From JAGTVB01 sp049282355 (GTDB lineage: Bacteria; Pseudomonadota; Gammaproteobacteria; HK1), in assembly GCA_049282355.1 (NCBI GenBank), contig JBAPTW010000108.1, forward strand, positions 62,001 through 126,000: a stretch of 64,000 nt of DNA, in the 5' to 3' direction. Both the position numbers and the translations under genes were made by a program. Position 1 is the first letter of the stretch. Each line of letters opens with the position of its first letter. Below are positions 35,674 to 44,731 of the stretch, piece after piece. The notes under the pieces are model-generated. The model had not been told where the DNA came from and ran no database searches. It saw only the letters and a list, made by a program, of their open reading frames with translations.

Positions 35674-36048
35674 CTAGAGAATGGCGCCGACCAACGCAAC
35701 GGCAGAGCGCTCCACCACACGCTCGACCAGGGCGCCCATCACGGCCTTGCTCACTGCCTTTCCCACACCCGCTGCCGTTTTTTCGCGAGAACGGATCTGT
35801 GAGTGGAGATCGACACCCGATCCGATGTAGCCGCCTCGCTTTAACAAATCCAGCACCCGATAAGCGCTTGTAGCCGACTCGTCATAGCGCACCAGCACGC
35901 TGCCAGTGAGAGGATTCACTTCGCAGCTTGCAATGCCTTCCTCGGCGCTCAACAGCTGCGTTACCACCTCAGCGCTATTCGCATTGCCCTTGAGTAACAA
36001 GCACTTTACACGCAATCGCCCGGGGACGTGATGAACGTATTGAGGCAT
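35674..36048 (-). CDS. HMA2-like domain protein
   Basis: 124 residues. The N-terminal domain MPQYVHHVPGRLRVKCLLLKGN ... GIASCEVNPLTGSVLVRYDES is an HMA-like beta-alpha-beta fold without the CxxC metal motif. The C-terminal part GVGKAVSKAVMGALVERVVERSAVALVGAIL is hydrophobic and glycine-rich, probably membrane-associated. The ATPase N-terminus shares VPGRARLK and TLTGNVLVFYD, so these two domains are homologous by eye. Confidence 0.72.
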   Translation of the reverse strand: MPQYVHHVPGRLRVKCLLLKGNANSAEVVTQLLSAEEGIASCEVNPLTGSVLVRYDESATSAYRVLDLLKRGGYIGSGVDLHSQIRSREKTAAGVGKAVSKAVMGALVERVVERSAVALVGAIL

Positions 36049-36159
36049 GTCGCTTCCCTCGTCTCATTTACTCCTAAAACTATTAGCATTCAAACATGAC
36101 AGCTTGATGACAGAATTATTTCCAAATGATGATCATCGAGATCAGCAACAGGCGAGAGA

Positions 36160-36190
36160 CTGGGTGCAGTTTTTTAAACAGTTTCTAATG
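36160..36190 (-). repeat. MITE-like repeat, solo right end
   Basis: GGTGCAGTTTTTTAAACAGTTTCTAATGG matches the family end. It overlaps the stop codon of the GGDEF/EAL gene. Confidence 0.5.
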
Positions 36191-39118
36191 GATTACGTTC
36201 GATGGCAAACCTTGCGGTGCGCTTGGGGGACCTAAGACGACTCCCTGTGCATAGTCCACACCCATTTTTTTGAGCTCTTTCAAAATTGCATTCGTTTCAA
36301 CCGATTCGGCAATCGTTTGCATGCCGAGCGCGTGACCGACGTCGTTGATCGCCTCTACGATGGAACGGCTAATCGGGTCGGTGGCCATGTCTCGAATCAG
36401 GCGACCACGGATTTTGAGGTAATCGACGGGGAGTTTCTTGAGATGATAAAAAGATGACGGTCCACTGCCAAACTGATCCAAAGCGAACGCGCAGCCATTG
36501 CTTTTCAGATCGAGCATAAACTTAATGGCCTGGGTTAAGTTGCGCACAGCACTGGTCTCGGTGATTTCAAAGCACACTTGGCTCGGCAAGAGAGAAGACT
36601 CGGAAAATTGCGTGCGAACGAAAGCGGGTATCGATTCGTCACTCAGTGAGCTAGCCGAGAGATTGATGGTAATACCGAGATTGGGATACGCAGCAAGCTG
36701 TTCTCCCCAATAGCGAAAGGCGTTTTCAATGACCCACCGATCGATACTCACCATAAGCCCGTAACGTTCGGCAATGGGAATAAAGGCTCTTGGTAATAAT
36801 AGATGATCTTCGGTGTCTACCAGACGCAGCAGTAATTCCCGCAACACAGGGCCAGTCGAAGCGGAAGCGAGGGCGACGATCGGTTGCTGATAGAGAAGCA
36901 GCTGATCGCGCTGCAGCGCCTGGCGAAGGTGCGCAATGCGCGAGAATTCCCCGTGCTTTCTCAGGCCTTCGCCGCCGCGCGGATGGTAAATGTGCACCCG
37001 TGCACGGCCCAAATCCTTGGCAGTATAGCAGGCGATGTCCGCCTGCGTTAGCAGATGCGCCGTGCTCTGCGAGTCCGCCGTAATGGGCACCAAACCGATA
37101 CTGACGCCAATGGCAAACCGGTTCTCCTCCCAAACAAAACGAAAATCCTTGATGGCGCCGACCAACCCCTCGGCAATGCGCAGCGCATTGTCGAGCGGGC
37201 AGTTCTCTATCAGCAGGCTGAACTCGTCGCCGCCCAGTCGCGCCAAGGTGTCACGACCCCGAATCTTACTCATCATTAACGTCGTCACATCTTTCAACAG
37301 CTTATCGCCTGCCCCATGACCGACGCTGTCATTGACCACCTTGAAGTTGTCGAGATCGAGGTAGCATAGGGAGTGGTGGCCTCCGTGGGCCTTGACACTT
37401 GCGAGCGCACGCTCGAGGCGACGTTCGAATTCGGCACGATTTACCAATCCGGTGAGCGCGTCGTGGGTCGCTTCGTGTACCAGCTGGTGTTTTGCACGGC
37501 GCGTCTGCGTCACATCATGAAATACCAGCACGGCGCCGATGATCTCCCCGTCGCGAGTGCGAATGGGCGCAGCCGAATCTTCGATGGCGTATTCCTTGCC
37601 ATTACGGCTGATGAGCAGGCTGCCTTCCGCCAAACCGGTAATGCGACGCTCCTTGAGGCAATCGTGCACCGGATTCGCCACAAAGGCGTGCGTCTGCTCA
37701 TCAACAACTTGAAAAATTGTCTCCAAGGATTGACCTCGAGCCATCTCTGTGGCCCACTCGGTCAAGCTTTCAGCGACGGGATTCAAATACTCCACCGTGC
37801 CAGCGGCATTTGTCGTGATCACCCCATCGGCGATGCAATGTAACGTAATCTCGGCGCGTTCCTTCTCCTGATACAGAAGCTCCTCGGCCCGCTTACGATC
37901 GCTGATATCCTGAACGATAGCGATGAAGTTCCTGGGCTCGCCTTCAGCGCTGCGAACCATGGAAACTGTCAAGCAGGCCCATACGGTTGAGCCGTCCTTG
38001 CGCAGATATCGCTTCGCTATCGAGTAGGTGTCGATCTCTCCAGCCAACGCACGCTGGAAGTACTCTAAGCTGGCGACCCGATCATCACTGTAGGTGACGC
38101 GATGGAAATCGAGCCTCAGCAGCTCTTCACGGGCATAACCCAGGATGTCGCACAATTTGTCGTTGACTTGCAGCCATTGACCCTCTGTGCTCACGTGGCC
38201 CATACCCACGGCCGCCTGCTCGAAAGTCGCCTGAAACAGCTCCCCGCTCTTGCGCCGCTGCGCCTCGGCCCTTTGGCGCTCATGGATCTCTTGCCATAAG
38301 CGATCATTGGCGTAGATGAGCTCGCCGGTACGCTCCGTGACCTTGCGTTCTAGATCTTCGTGCGCATTGCGTAGCTCAGCACTGGTGCGCCGATGGGACT
38401 CGGCCTCCTGCGCAAGGCGGCGATTGCTCTCGACCGTCTGCTGGTGCTCAGCGTGCAGGGTATCGGCAAGCACCTGCTTTTCCAGCGACAGCTCTATCGC
38501 ACGTGTGATGCTGCTGTTGACATTGCGGCCGAGAAAATACAGCGCGGCGGTAAAAACCAAAATCAATGCCCCCATGGCAACGGGCATGGCCTTGGCTTGA
38601 AAGAAAAACCCACCGGCAAGGGGCAATAACGCCGGCAGCAAGAAACCGAGATATGCTGGGAGGAAACTGGCATTCACGGCGATCGCGCCGATCGCCATCC
38701 CTCCCACCACGAAAGCCACGAACAGCTGATAAGGCAGGCTTGAGTAGTGCACGGTTATTACGGCGAGCGCCCCCCAGGTTGCGCCGCTCAGCACCGCCCC
38801 CAGGGTATAACCGCTTCGCCAGCGGCGCGCCGTGGATTCTGTGGGCGATGCATGGTGATACTTCCACACCATCGGCAACCGAACAAGCACGACGGCGACA
38901 TTGGTAATGAACCAGGTGATAACTACCGAGCGCGGCAATGCGTACCACAGTACAGCGGCCGCGATGAGGCCATTGATGATGCTGACTACCGCCCCGATAG
39001 GGGCATTGGCGTAGAGCAGCCGGGTCTGTTCGGTATGAACCGTCCCTTGCGTGGCGCTTCGCTGGGAGTTGGGTTGGCCGGCCAATTCGTTTGGGCGGCC
39101 CGGCGACATCGAGTTCAC
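36185..39118 (-). CDS. Membrane PAS-GGDEF-EAL protein with degenerate EAL domain
   Basis: 977 residues from GTG 39118 (or ATG 39109). The N-terminal membrane sensor has about six helices (about 35-205). A coiled coil follows (210-285), then two PAS domains (about 290-410 and 415-540), GGDEF (about 545-700) and EAL (about 715-965). GGDEF is intact (RLGGDEFSLL), so cyclic-di-GMP synthesis is possible. The EAL domain departs from catalytic consensus: ELL for EAL, DQFGSG for DDFG, LKIRG for LKID. It may therefore be a sensor or c-di-GMP binder rather than a phosphodiesterase. The stop lies in a repeat end. It is 44 bp downstream of the MetK-like gene. Confidence 0.9.
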   Translation of the reverse strand: MNSMSPGRPNELAGQPNSQRSATQGTVHTEQTRLLYANAPIGAVVSIINGLIAAAVLWYALPRSVVITWFITNVAVVLVRLPMVWKYHHASPTESTARRWRSGYTLGAVLSGATWGALAVITVHYSSLPYQLFVAFVVGGMAIGAIAVNASFLPAYLGFLLPALLPLAGGFFFQAKAMPVAMGALILVFTAALYFLGRNVNSSITRAIELSLEKQVLADTLHAEHQQTVESNRRLAQEAESHRRTSAELRNAHEDLERKVTERTGELIYANDRLWQEIHERQRAEAQRRKSGELFQATFEQAAVGMGHVSTEGQWLQVNDKLCDILGYAREELLRLDFHRVTYSDDRVASLEYFQRALAGEIDTYSIAKRYLRKDGSTVWACLTVSMVRSAEGEPRNFIAIVQDISDRKRAEELLYQEKERAEITLHCIADGVITTNAAGTVEYLNPVAESLTEWATEMARGQSLETIFQVVDEQTHAFVANPVHDCLKERRITGLAEGSLLISRNGKEYAIEDSAAPIRTRDGEIIGAVLVFHDVTQTRRAKHQLVHEATHDALTGLVNRAEFERRLERALASVKAHGGHHSLCYLDLDNFKVVNDSVGHGAGDKLLKDVTTLMMSKIRGRDTLARLGGDEFSLLIENCPLDNALRIAEGLVGAIKDFRFVWEENRFAIGVSIGLVPITADSQSTAHLLTQADIACYTAKDLGRARVHIYHPRGGEGLRKHGEFSRIAHLRQALQRDQLLLYQQPIVALASASTGPVLRELLLRLVDTEDHLLLPRAFIPIAERYGLMVSIDRWVIENAFRYWGEQLAAYPNLGITINLSASSLSDESIPAFVRTQFSESSLLPSQVCFEITETSAVRNLTQAIKFMLDLKSNGCAFALDQFGSGPSSFYHLKKLPVDYLKIRGRLIRDMATDPISRSIVEAINDVGHALGMQTIAESVETNAILKELKKMGVDYAQGVVLGPPSAPQGLPSNVIH

Positions 39119-39162
39119 TTTAACTCAGATTCACGCCATGCTGATGCGTGCGGTTGCCGTAC

Positions 39163-40350
39163 CTAACGCAGTGACTCGATCTGGTCGGTACACTCCCAGG
39201 GCACCGCCATGTCCACTCTCCCCATTTGACCATACGCCGCCAGCCTCTCGAAAAAATGGCTCTGATGCTGCGCCGAAAGATCGCGTAAGGCAAATGTTTT
39301 GATCATCGCCCCCAGGCGGAAATCGAGACAACCCTCGATCCGCCTCAGCAGATCGTCGTCCGAAAGTTTGCTGGTGCCGAAGGTCTCCACCTGCACGCTC
39401 ACGGGTCGCGCCAGGCCGATAGTGTAGCTCAACTGCACCTCACACTCTTCGGCCAAGCCCGCGGCCACCAGGTTCTTTGCCGCATAGCGAGCGGCGTATG
39501 CGCCTATCCGATCTACCCGCAGCGGATCCTTGCCGCTGAGCGCCGCGCCACTGTGGCGCGAGTATTCGCCGTAGGTATCCACTGCGTTCTTGCGTCCGGT
39601 GAGCCCCGAGTGAACCACTGGTCCCCCAATGATGAGGGGACCGTCTGGGTTGACAAAAATATGGGTCTGGTTATCGGGCCGCACCGGCTCGTCGGCAAAT
39701 ACCGGGACAACGACCCGCTCGATCAGGTCACCACGCAGTGCCTTAAGACCCGGCTCATTGGGTCGCGCCTGGCTGGCGATGAGCGTCACGCTGTGAATTC
39801 TTGCCGGTTTTCCTTCTCGGTACTCGACTCCGACTTGCGTCTTGCCGTCGGGGCAGAGATAAGCTAAGCCGTCGCTCGCCCTCACGGCTGCCAGCTGTCG
39901 CGCCAATCGGTGGGCAAGCCAGATGGGTAGGGGCAGCAGCGCCGGACTTTGCCGACAGGCAAAGCCAAACACCGTCGCCTGGTTGCCGACGGTAAAGCGC
40001 TCCAGCGCTTCGTCGCTCAACCGCTGCTCATCCCTTAACTGATTGGCATCCACGGCAAGCTCCGCCAGGCTGGTCAGAATAGTGCACTCCTTTGCATTAA
40101 ATTCGCCCTCCTGATAACCGACACTCTGGATGATGCCACGTGCGATTTCTGGAATATCGAGCTTTGCCTTGGAGGCGAAGCGCGCGGCGATGAATACCAT
40201 ACCCTTGGATACTGCACACTCGGCGCGGATCCTTGAGAAGCGATCTCGAGCCAGAAACCGATCGACGACGGCATCGCTGATCTGGTCGCACAGTTTGTCT
40301 GGATGCCCCGCCGTCACAGACTCGGAGGTAAACAGAAAATCCCGTTTCAT
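39163..40350 (-). CDS. Divergent S-adenosylmethionine synthetase-like protein
   Basis: 395 residues, near the normal MetK length (about 384). Conserved: FTSESVTAGHPDKLCDQISDAVVD, PDGKTQV, GLTGRK, SGKDPLRVDR and AARYAAKNLVAAGLA. Altered: the usual GAGDQG reads TVGNQA (Asp to Asn), and the usual G-D-x-G before LTGRK reads VHSG (Asp to His). Both positions line the substrate pocket in E. coli MetK (Asp118, Asp238 numbering). The ATG overlaps the ATPase stop by 4 bp (ATGA), so the two are coupled. A normal metK is expected elsewhere. It may be an altered-substrate paralogue. Confidence 0.82.
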   Translation of the reverse strand: MKRDFLFTSESVTAGHPDKLCDQISDAVVDRFLARDRFSRIRAECAVSKGMVFIAARFASKAKLDIPEIARGIIQSVGYQEGEFNAKECTILTSLAELAVDANQLRDEQRLSDEALERFTVGNQATVFGFACRQSPALLPLPIWLAHRLARQLAAVRASDGLAYLCPDGKTQVGVEYREGKPARIHSVTLIASQARPNEPGLKALRGDLIERVVVPVFADEPVRPDNQTHIFVNPDGPLIIGGPVVHSGLTGRKNAVDTYGEYSRHSGAALSGKDPLRVDRIGAYAARYAAKNLVAAGLAEECEVQLSYTIGLARPVSVQVETFGTSKLSDDDLLRRIEGCLDFRLGAMIKTFALRDLSAQHQSHFFERLAAYGQMGRVDMAVPWECTDQIESLR

Positions 40351-43300
40351 AGGCTAAACTCCTTGTCTCCTACATCACTTCCTTTTGCGCTTTCCTCTTC
40401 GCGGCGCACGCGGCGCTTCTTGATGGCCTCGTTGATGAGCAGCGGTCCGACCGCCCCCGCCGCGGCCACCAAGCCGTCGCTTAGCGCTAGCGGCGTCGTC
40501 CCGAGTAGGTGCCGCAGTCCGGGCACCAGCACCGTGAGCAATTGAGCAAATAGCGACCCGCTGAGTCCGATATCGAGATAATGGTTAGCCGGCAACGCGT
40601 CTTTGGCGAGCAAGCTGTGCGTTTCCGAACGACAGCTCAAGGCATGGAGCAACTGACCCAACGTCAGCGTGGTAAAGGCTTGGGTGCTCGCCCTCGGCCC
40701 CGAACCGTACCGAAGCAGCGCATAGCCGAAACTTGCCAAGGTACCGGCGGTGATCACGGCGGACTCACCCGCCAAGCGTCCGAGATCCGCCCCGGTGATT
40801 ACCGCCGCCTCGGGTGCGCGCGGCGGTTGCTCCATGGTAGCCGATTCCGGTGGCTCCAGCGCCAAGGCGAGGCCCGGCAGGATATCGGTGATGAGATTGA
40901 TCCACAGAAGCTGCATCGGCGTGAGGGGCTGGCCCAGACCCATGGCAATACCGACGGCCATCACCTCAATCTCCGTGAAGTTGGTGGCGAGCAAGAAACG
41001 CAATGCCTTGCGAATATTACTGTAGACGGTACGCCCCTGACGAATGGCGATCACCAGCGTGTTCAGGTTGTCGTCTTCGAGCACCACGTCGGCAACGGAA
41101 CGGGCTGCTTCGGTGCCGCCCTTGCCCATGGCCACACCGAGGTCAGCCGCTTTCAGCGCCGGACCATCGTTGATCCCGTCTCCGGTCATGGCCACCATCC
41201 GGCCGGCGCGCTGCAGCGCCTGCACGATCTGCAGCTTGTGGGCAGGGCTCACCCGGGAGAATACATGAACCCGGCGCACCACACCGGCGAGCATCTCGGG
41301 ATCGAGCTTTTCTAAGCTGGTGGAATCGAGGATTTCTAATGGCGCGCCATCGCTGACATGCAACTGCTTGCCGACGGCGTATGCGGTGGGACTCTGATCA
41401 CCGGTAATGAGGACCGTTTGAATACCGGCTCGGTGAATGCGTTTCAGAAGCCGCACCATGCCAGGCCGCAACGGATCGGTCATACCCACCAAGCCGAGCC
41501 AACAAAGCTCGCCGCTCGCCAAGGGGGCGCCGTGGTTCTCCCGGCCATAGGCCAGACCGAGCACTCGCAGTGCTTCCCCGGCCATGGCATCGTTTTGCGT
41601 CAAGATCGCCGCGCGCTCGGCGGGTGTCAGAAGCTGGCGCTCGTGGTCCACCAGATACCATCGGCAAAGCGCCAGCACCTGCGCGGGGCTCCCTTTGACC
41701 GCAATCCATCGTCCGCCTTCGGACGTGCGGTGCTCACTGATCATATAGTTCTGCTCTTCGGAGCGATGTTCGAGCCCGAGCATGGGACACTCGGCACGCA
41801 AAGCGGCGACATCGATGCCCGCCTGCAATGCGCATTGCACCAGCGCCTGCTCGGTCGGCGAGCCCGTCAGCACCGTCCCCTCTGGCTCCACCTTGAGGTC
41901 GACCTCGCTGCAAAGGGCGCCGGTTTCCAACAGCCGCTGCAGGTGATGGTGTGAGTCCGCGAGCACGGATCCATCGCCCACCAGAAATCTCCCGTCCTCA
42001 ATGCTGAGCTGCTGCATACCCGCATGTAGGCCAACAATGGTCATGCGATTGAGTGTCAGGGTACCGGTCTTGTCCAGGCACAGCACTTGAATCGAGCCGA
42101 GGGCCTCCACGGCGCTTAGCTGACGAATGAGCACCCGGCGCCGACGCATCTCCCTTATCCCTAGAGCCAGAGTGGTCGTGGCCACGGTGGGCAGACCTTC
42201 GGGGACCGCCGCCACCGCTAGGGAAACGGCGCTTTTCAACATGATGACCCAACCGTAACCTCGCAGCAGACCGCCGACGAACACCGCACCACAGACGGCG
42301 CCCGAAAGCACCGCGAGTTGCCCGCCCAGCCGACCGAGCTGGCGTTCCATGGGTGTCTTAGGAGCTTGGGCCTCACCCACCATCGCCTGAATTTGGCCCA
42401 TCTCGGTGTCGCTCGCCGTTGCAATGACCACCGCCTTGCCGCTACCGCCGGTGACCAGCGTGCCGCTGTAGACCATGTTCAGCCGATCGGCCAGCGGCGT
42501 ATCCGCGGGCAAGATGCGCCGTGGGTCCTTTACCACCGGCATGCTTTCGCCCGTGAGCCCCGATTCGTCGATGCTGAGCCGCGTTGCCTCCAGCAGCCGT
42601 GCGTCGGCGGGAATACGACTGCCGGGGAACAGCAGCAAAATATCGCCCGCCACAATATGTTCGGCAGAAATTTGATGCCGCGATCCTTCCCGCACGGTGA
42701 GCACCGGCGGCGGAGCCGTCTCGTCCAGCGCGGCGATGATGCGTTGCGTCTGAGATTCGGTAACAAAGCCGATGATGGCGTTGATGACCACAACGCCGAG
42801 GATCGCGGCGGCATCGAGCCAGCCGCCGGTGGCCACCGCCACCGCTGCGGAGACACCGAGCAAGGCGATCGGCGGGGACACGAACTGGCTGAGGAGAAGA
42901 CGTAGTGCCGAGGTTTGTCGGGCTTTCGGCAACACATTGGGGCCGAAACGAAGCAGCCGCGCCGCGGCTTCCTCATGCGCGAGTCCCCAAGGCGCCGAGC
43001 TCTGCAGGGTCGCCAGCACCTCATCGCCCGCCCATGCATGCCAGCTCAAGGGTTCGGTGAGAGGGCTTCGCCTGACGGCATTCCCCGGTTGAGCGCCCGC
43101 GGAGAAGCGCCCCGTCTCGGGCACCCCAAGGTGGCGGGTTGACCGGCGTCTCGGTGCACTCTTAACTGACGGCTCGGGCGCGATCGCATCGTCAAGCGCG
43201 ACCGCCAGGCGGTCGATGATCTCGCTCGACGAGATACGCACATCGTAGAAGACCAGTACGTTGCCGGTCAGGGTGCTCGCCTCCACGCGCCTCAGGTAGG

Positions 43301-43469
43301 AAACCCGTGGTAGGATTGCCTCGAGCATGCGCTTCAGCATTGGCGAGCGCCGTAATCCAGCGATCTTCAGCCGCGCACGCCCAGGCACGACGGTATGCAC
43401 CGCGGTGATTCGCGGCCCAGATGGCTCCGTTAAATGAGCTACCGTATCAGCGCCTCGAGGAAAGGACAT
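40347..43469 (-). CDS. P-type cation ATPase (PEGL type) with N-terminal HMA2-like domain
   Basis: 1040 residues. The N-terminal HMA2-like domain (about 17-95; VVPGRARLKIAG, no CxxC) is followed by the cation-ATPase N domain (about 145-200), actuator loop LTGES (about 303), membrane motif AAVPEGLPTVATTTLALG (about 415-430), phosphorylation site CLDKTGTLTLNRM (about 463) and hinge MTGDGINDGPALKAADLGVAMG (about 760). PEGL rather than CPC marks the calcium/sodium-type P2 class, not a heavy-metal P1B pump, so an HMA-like N-terminus is unexpected. It is the first gene of an operon with the MetK-like and probably the GGDEF gene. Confidence 0.92.
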   Translation of the reverse strand: MSFPRGADTVAHLTEPSGPRITAVHTVVPGRARLKIAGLRRSPMLKRMLEAILPRVSYLRRVEASTLTGNVLVFYDVRISSSEIIDRLAVALDDAIAPEPSVKSAPRRRSTRHLGVPETGRFSAGAQPGNAVRRSPLTEPLSWHAWAGDEVLATLQSSAPWGLAHEEAAARLLRFGPNVLPKARQTSALRLLLSQFVSPPIALLGVSAAVAVATGGWLDAAAILGVVVINAIIGFVTESQTQRIIAALDETAPPPVLTVREGSRHQISAEHIVAGDILLLFPGSRIPADARLLEATRLSIDESGLTGESMPVVKDPRRILPADTPLADRLNMVYSGTLVTGGSGKAVVIATASDTEMGQIQAMVGEAQAPKTPMERQLGRLGGQLAVLSGAVCGAVFVGGLLRGYGWVIMLKSAVSLAVAAVPEGLPTVATTTLALGIREMRRRRVLIRQLSAVEALGSIQVLCLDKTGTLTLNRMTIVGLHAGMQQLSIEDGRFLVGDGSVLADSHHHLQRLLETGALCSEVDLKVEPEGTVLTGSPTEQALVQCALQAGIDVAALRAECPMLGLEHRSEEQNYMISEHRTSEGGRWIAVKGSPAQVLALCRWYLVDHERQLLTPAERAAILTQNDAMAGEALRVLGLAYGRENHGAPLASGELCWLGLVGMTDPLRPGMVRLLKRIHRAGIQTVLITGDQSPTAYAVGKQLHVSDGAPLEILDSTSLEKLDPEMLAGVVRRVHVFSRVSPAHKLQIVQALQRAGRMVAMTGDGINDGPALKAADLGVAMGKGGTEAARSVADVVLEDDNLNTLVIAIRQGRTVYSNIRKALRFLLATNFTEIEVMAVGIAMGLGQPLTPMQLLWINLITDILPGLALALEPPESATMEQPPRAPEAAVITGADLGRLAGESAVITAGTLASFGYALLRYGSGPRASTQAFTTLTLGQLLHALSCRSETHSLLAKDALPANHYLDIGLSGSLFAQLLTVLVPGLRHLLGTTPLALSDGLVAAAGAVGPLLINEAIKKRRVRREEESAKGSDVGDKEFSL

Positions 43470-43518
43470 CGAATCGTTATCGGCTTGGTTGCTGCTACAT
43501 GGCTAGCCCGCAGCGTCT

Positions 43519-43558
43519 CAAAAAAGACGGCGGGGGGCGCTCCATTGCGCCCCACGCC
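43519..43558 (-). terminator. Terminator-like hairpin in the ATPase leader
   Basis: Minus strand: a GC-rich stem (outer arms 43529-43532/43555-43558, inner GGGGCGC/GCGCCCC), loop of about 6, followed by GTCTTTTTT (43520-43528). It stands 50-90 bp before the ATPase start, pointing towards it. A competing pairing exists between 43571-43577 and 43545-43551 (TTGCGCC/GGCGCAA). This could be attenuation or leftover transcription termination. Confidence 0.55.
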
Positions 43559-43683
43559 GCACTATGCATTGGCGCAACCCAAAGGTCATGATAACGATGG
43601 ATCGAGCTGCAAAACAGTTGGGCTGTTGTTGTCAGAGGTTGTGAAGGTGCTGTAGCGAGCGGCCCGACAGCAAGGGGCACGGC

Positions 43684-44652
43684 GTGAGCGACGACACCTA
43701 TCCGAGAGATAGGCGAAACGACATGGCAAAAAAGCAAAAAAAATATCCTTCCGTCAATACTACGCAAAGCGTGAGCGAAGCGTTCGCCACCATACTGGTG
43801 CACAATGTCCATGCGCTCGTTGCGTGGGAAAAGGCGGCCAAATCTGGGAAAGACATCGAGGGCGTCCACCAAGTCCGCGTGGCATTGCGGCGTATGCGTT
43901 CAGCGCTCACCGTATTTCGCCCGGCAATACCCCGCACTGTCACTGACAGTTGGGCGCAGCAGATGCGCCAGTTCGCGAGCTCTCTTGGCCCAGCACGGGA
44001 CCTCGACGTATTCATCAGCGAAGGCCTGGCGCCCCTTACCGAGCACCTTCCTCTGCCCGGCGCCAAGCCTTTGATGGCTCTTGCCGAGAGCCATCGGGCA
44101 ATAGCCTATGATCCGGTACGCACGATGCTCCAGAGCCCCGAGTATCACCGCTTCAAAAAGGATTTTCGTGACTGGATGAGGACGCAGGGCTGGCGCAGCG
44201 CCAGGCTCGCGAAAGGTGAACGGGAACGGCTTGATTCCCCTGCCCTAACCTTTGCCCGGGAAGTGCTGAACCAACGCCTGCGCAAGGTCTTGAAAACAGG
44301 GCGCGACGCCGATCAAAATTCCGCGGACGAGATGCACCGGCTGCGCATCGAGTGCAAGAAACTTCGCTATGCGGTGGAATTTTTCCTGCCCTTGTTCGAA
44401 GGCATGGAGGATTTCGTTGCTCACATGAAAAAGCTGCAGGACTTGCTCGGTGTCATGCACGATGTTGCCGTCATGCCAGCGCTTATTGATGGCTTCTTGG
44501 AGGCAGAAGATGATCGCCAAGCCTATCGCTATGCCGGCGTCCTCATCGGCTGGCGCGCGCGCGAGTATTATGACCTGAAAGACAGTTTTCGAAGCCGTTG
44601 GGAGGAGCTCGCCGAGGCGCCGGTGCCGTGGGCGGAAAGCGCCGCTGCATGA
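43684..44652 (+). CDS. CHAD domain protein
   Basis: 322 residues from GTG 43684 (AAGGGG site 6 bp upstream); ATG 43723 is an alternative. The CHAD helical domain has two four-helix repeats: EGVHQVRVALRRMRSALTVF (about 60-80) and EMHRLRIECKKLRYAVEFFLPL (about 218-240). It has conserved histidines and arginines that bind polyphosphate. The family localises to polyphosphate granules. It is divergent from the ATPase operon and just upstream of the phosphate-type porin gene. Confidence 0.9.
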   Translation: MSDDTYPRDRRNDMAKKQKKYPSVNTTQSVSEAFATILVHNVHALVAWEKAAKSGKDIEGVHQVRVALRRMRSALTVFRPAIPRTVTDSWAQQMRQFASSLGPARDLDVFISEGLAPLTEHLPLPGAKPLMALAESHRAIAYDPVRTMLQSPEYHRFKKDFRDWMRTQGWRSARLAKGERERLDSPALTFAREVLNQRLRKVLKTGRDADQNSADEMHRLRIECKKLRYAVEFFLPLFEGMEDFVAHMKKLQDLLGVMHDVAVMPALIDGFLEAEDDRQAYRYAGVLIGWRAREYYDLKDSFRSRWEELAEAPVPWAESAAA

Positions 44653-44731
44653 GCCAGATGTGCCTTCGGTGCACTGCGCTTTCCCGACACCAATGGCAAA
44701 CGGTTTAGAGCCTTTGTTTCTGAAGCCCCTG

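Noticed and set aside
43470..43683. SAM riboswitch before the ATPase/MetK-like operon
   Set aside because: The leader lacks the recognisable cores of known SAM riboswitch classes; only a terminator-like hairpin with one competing pairing is visible.
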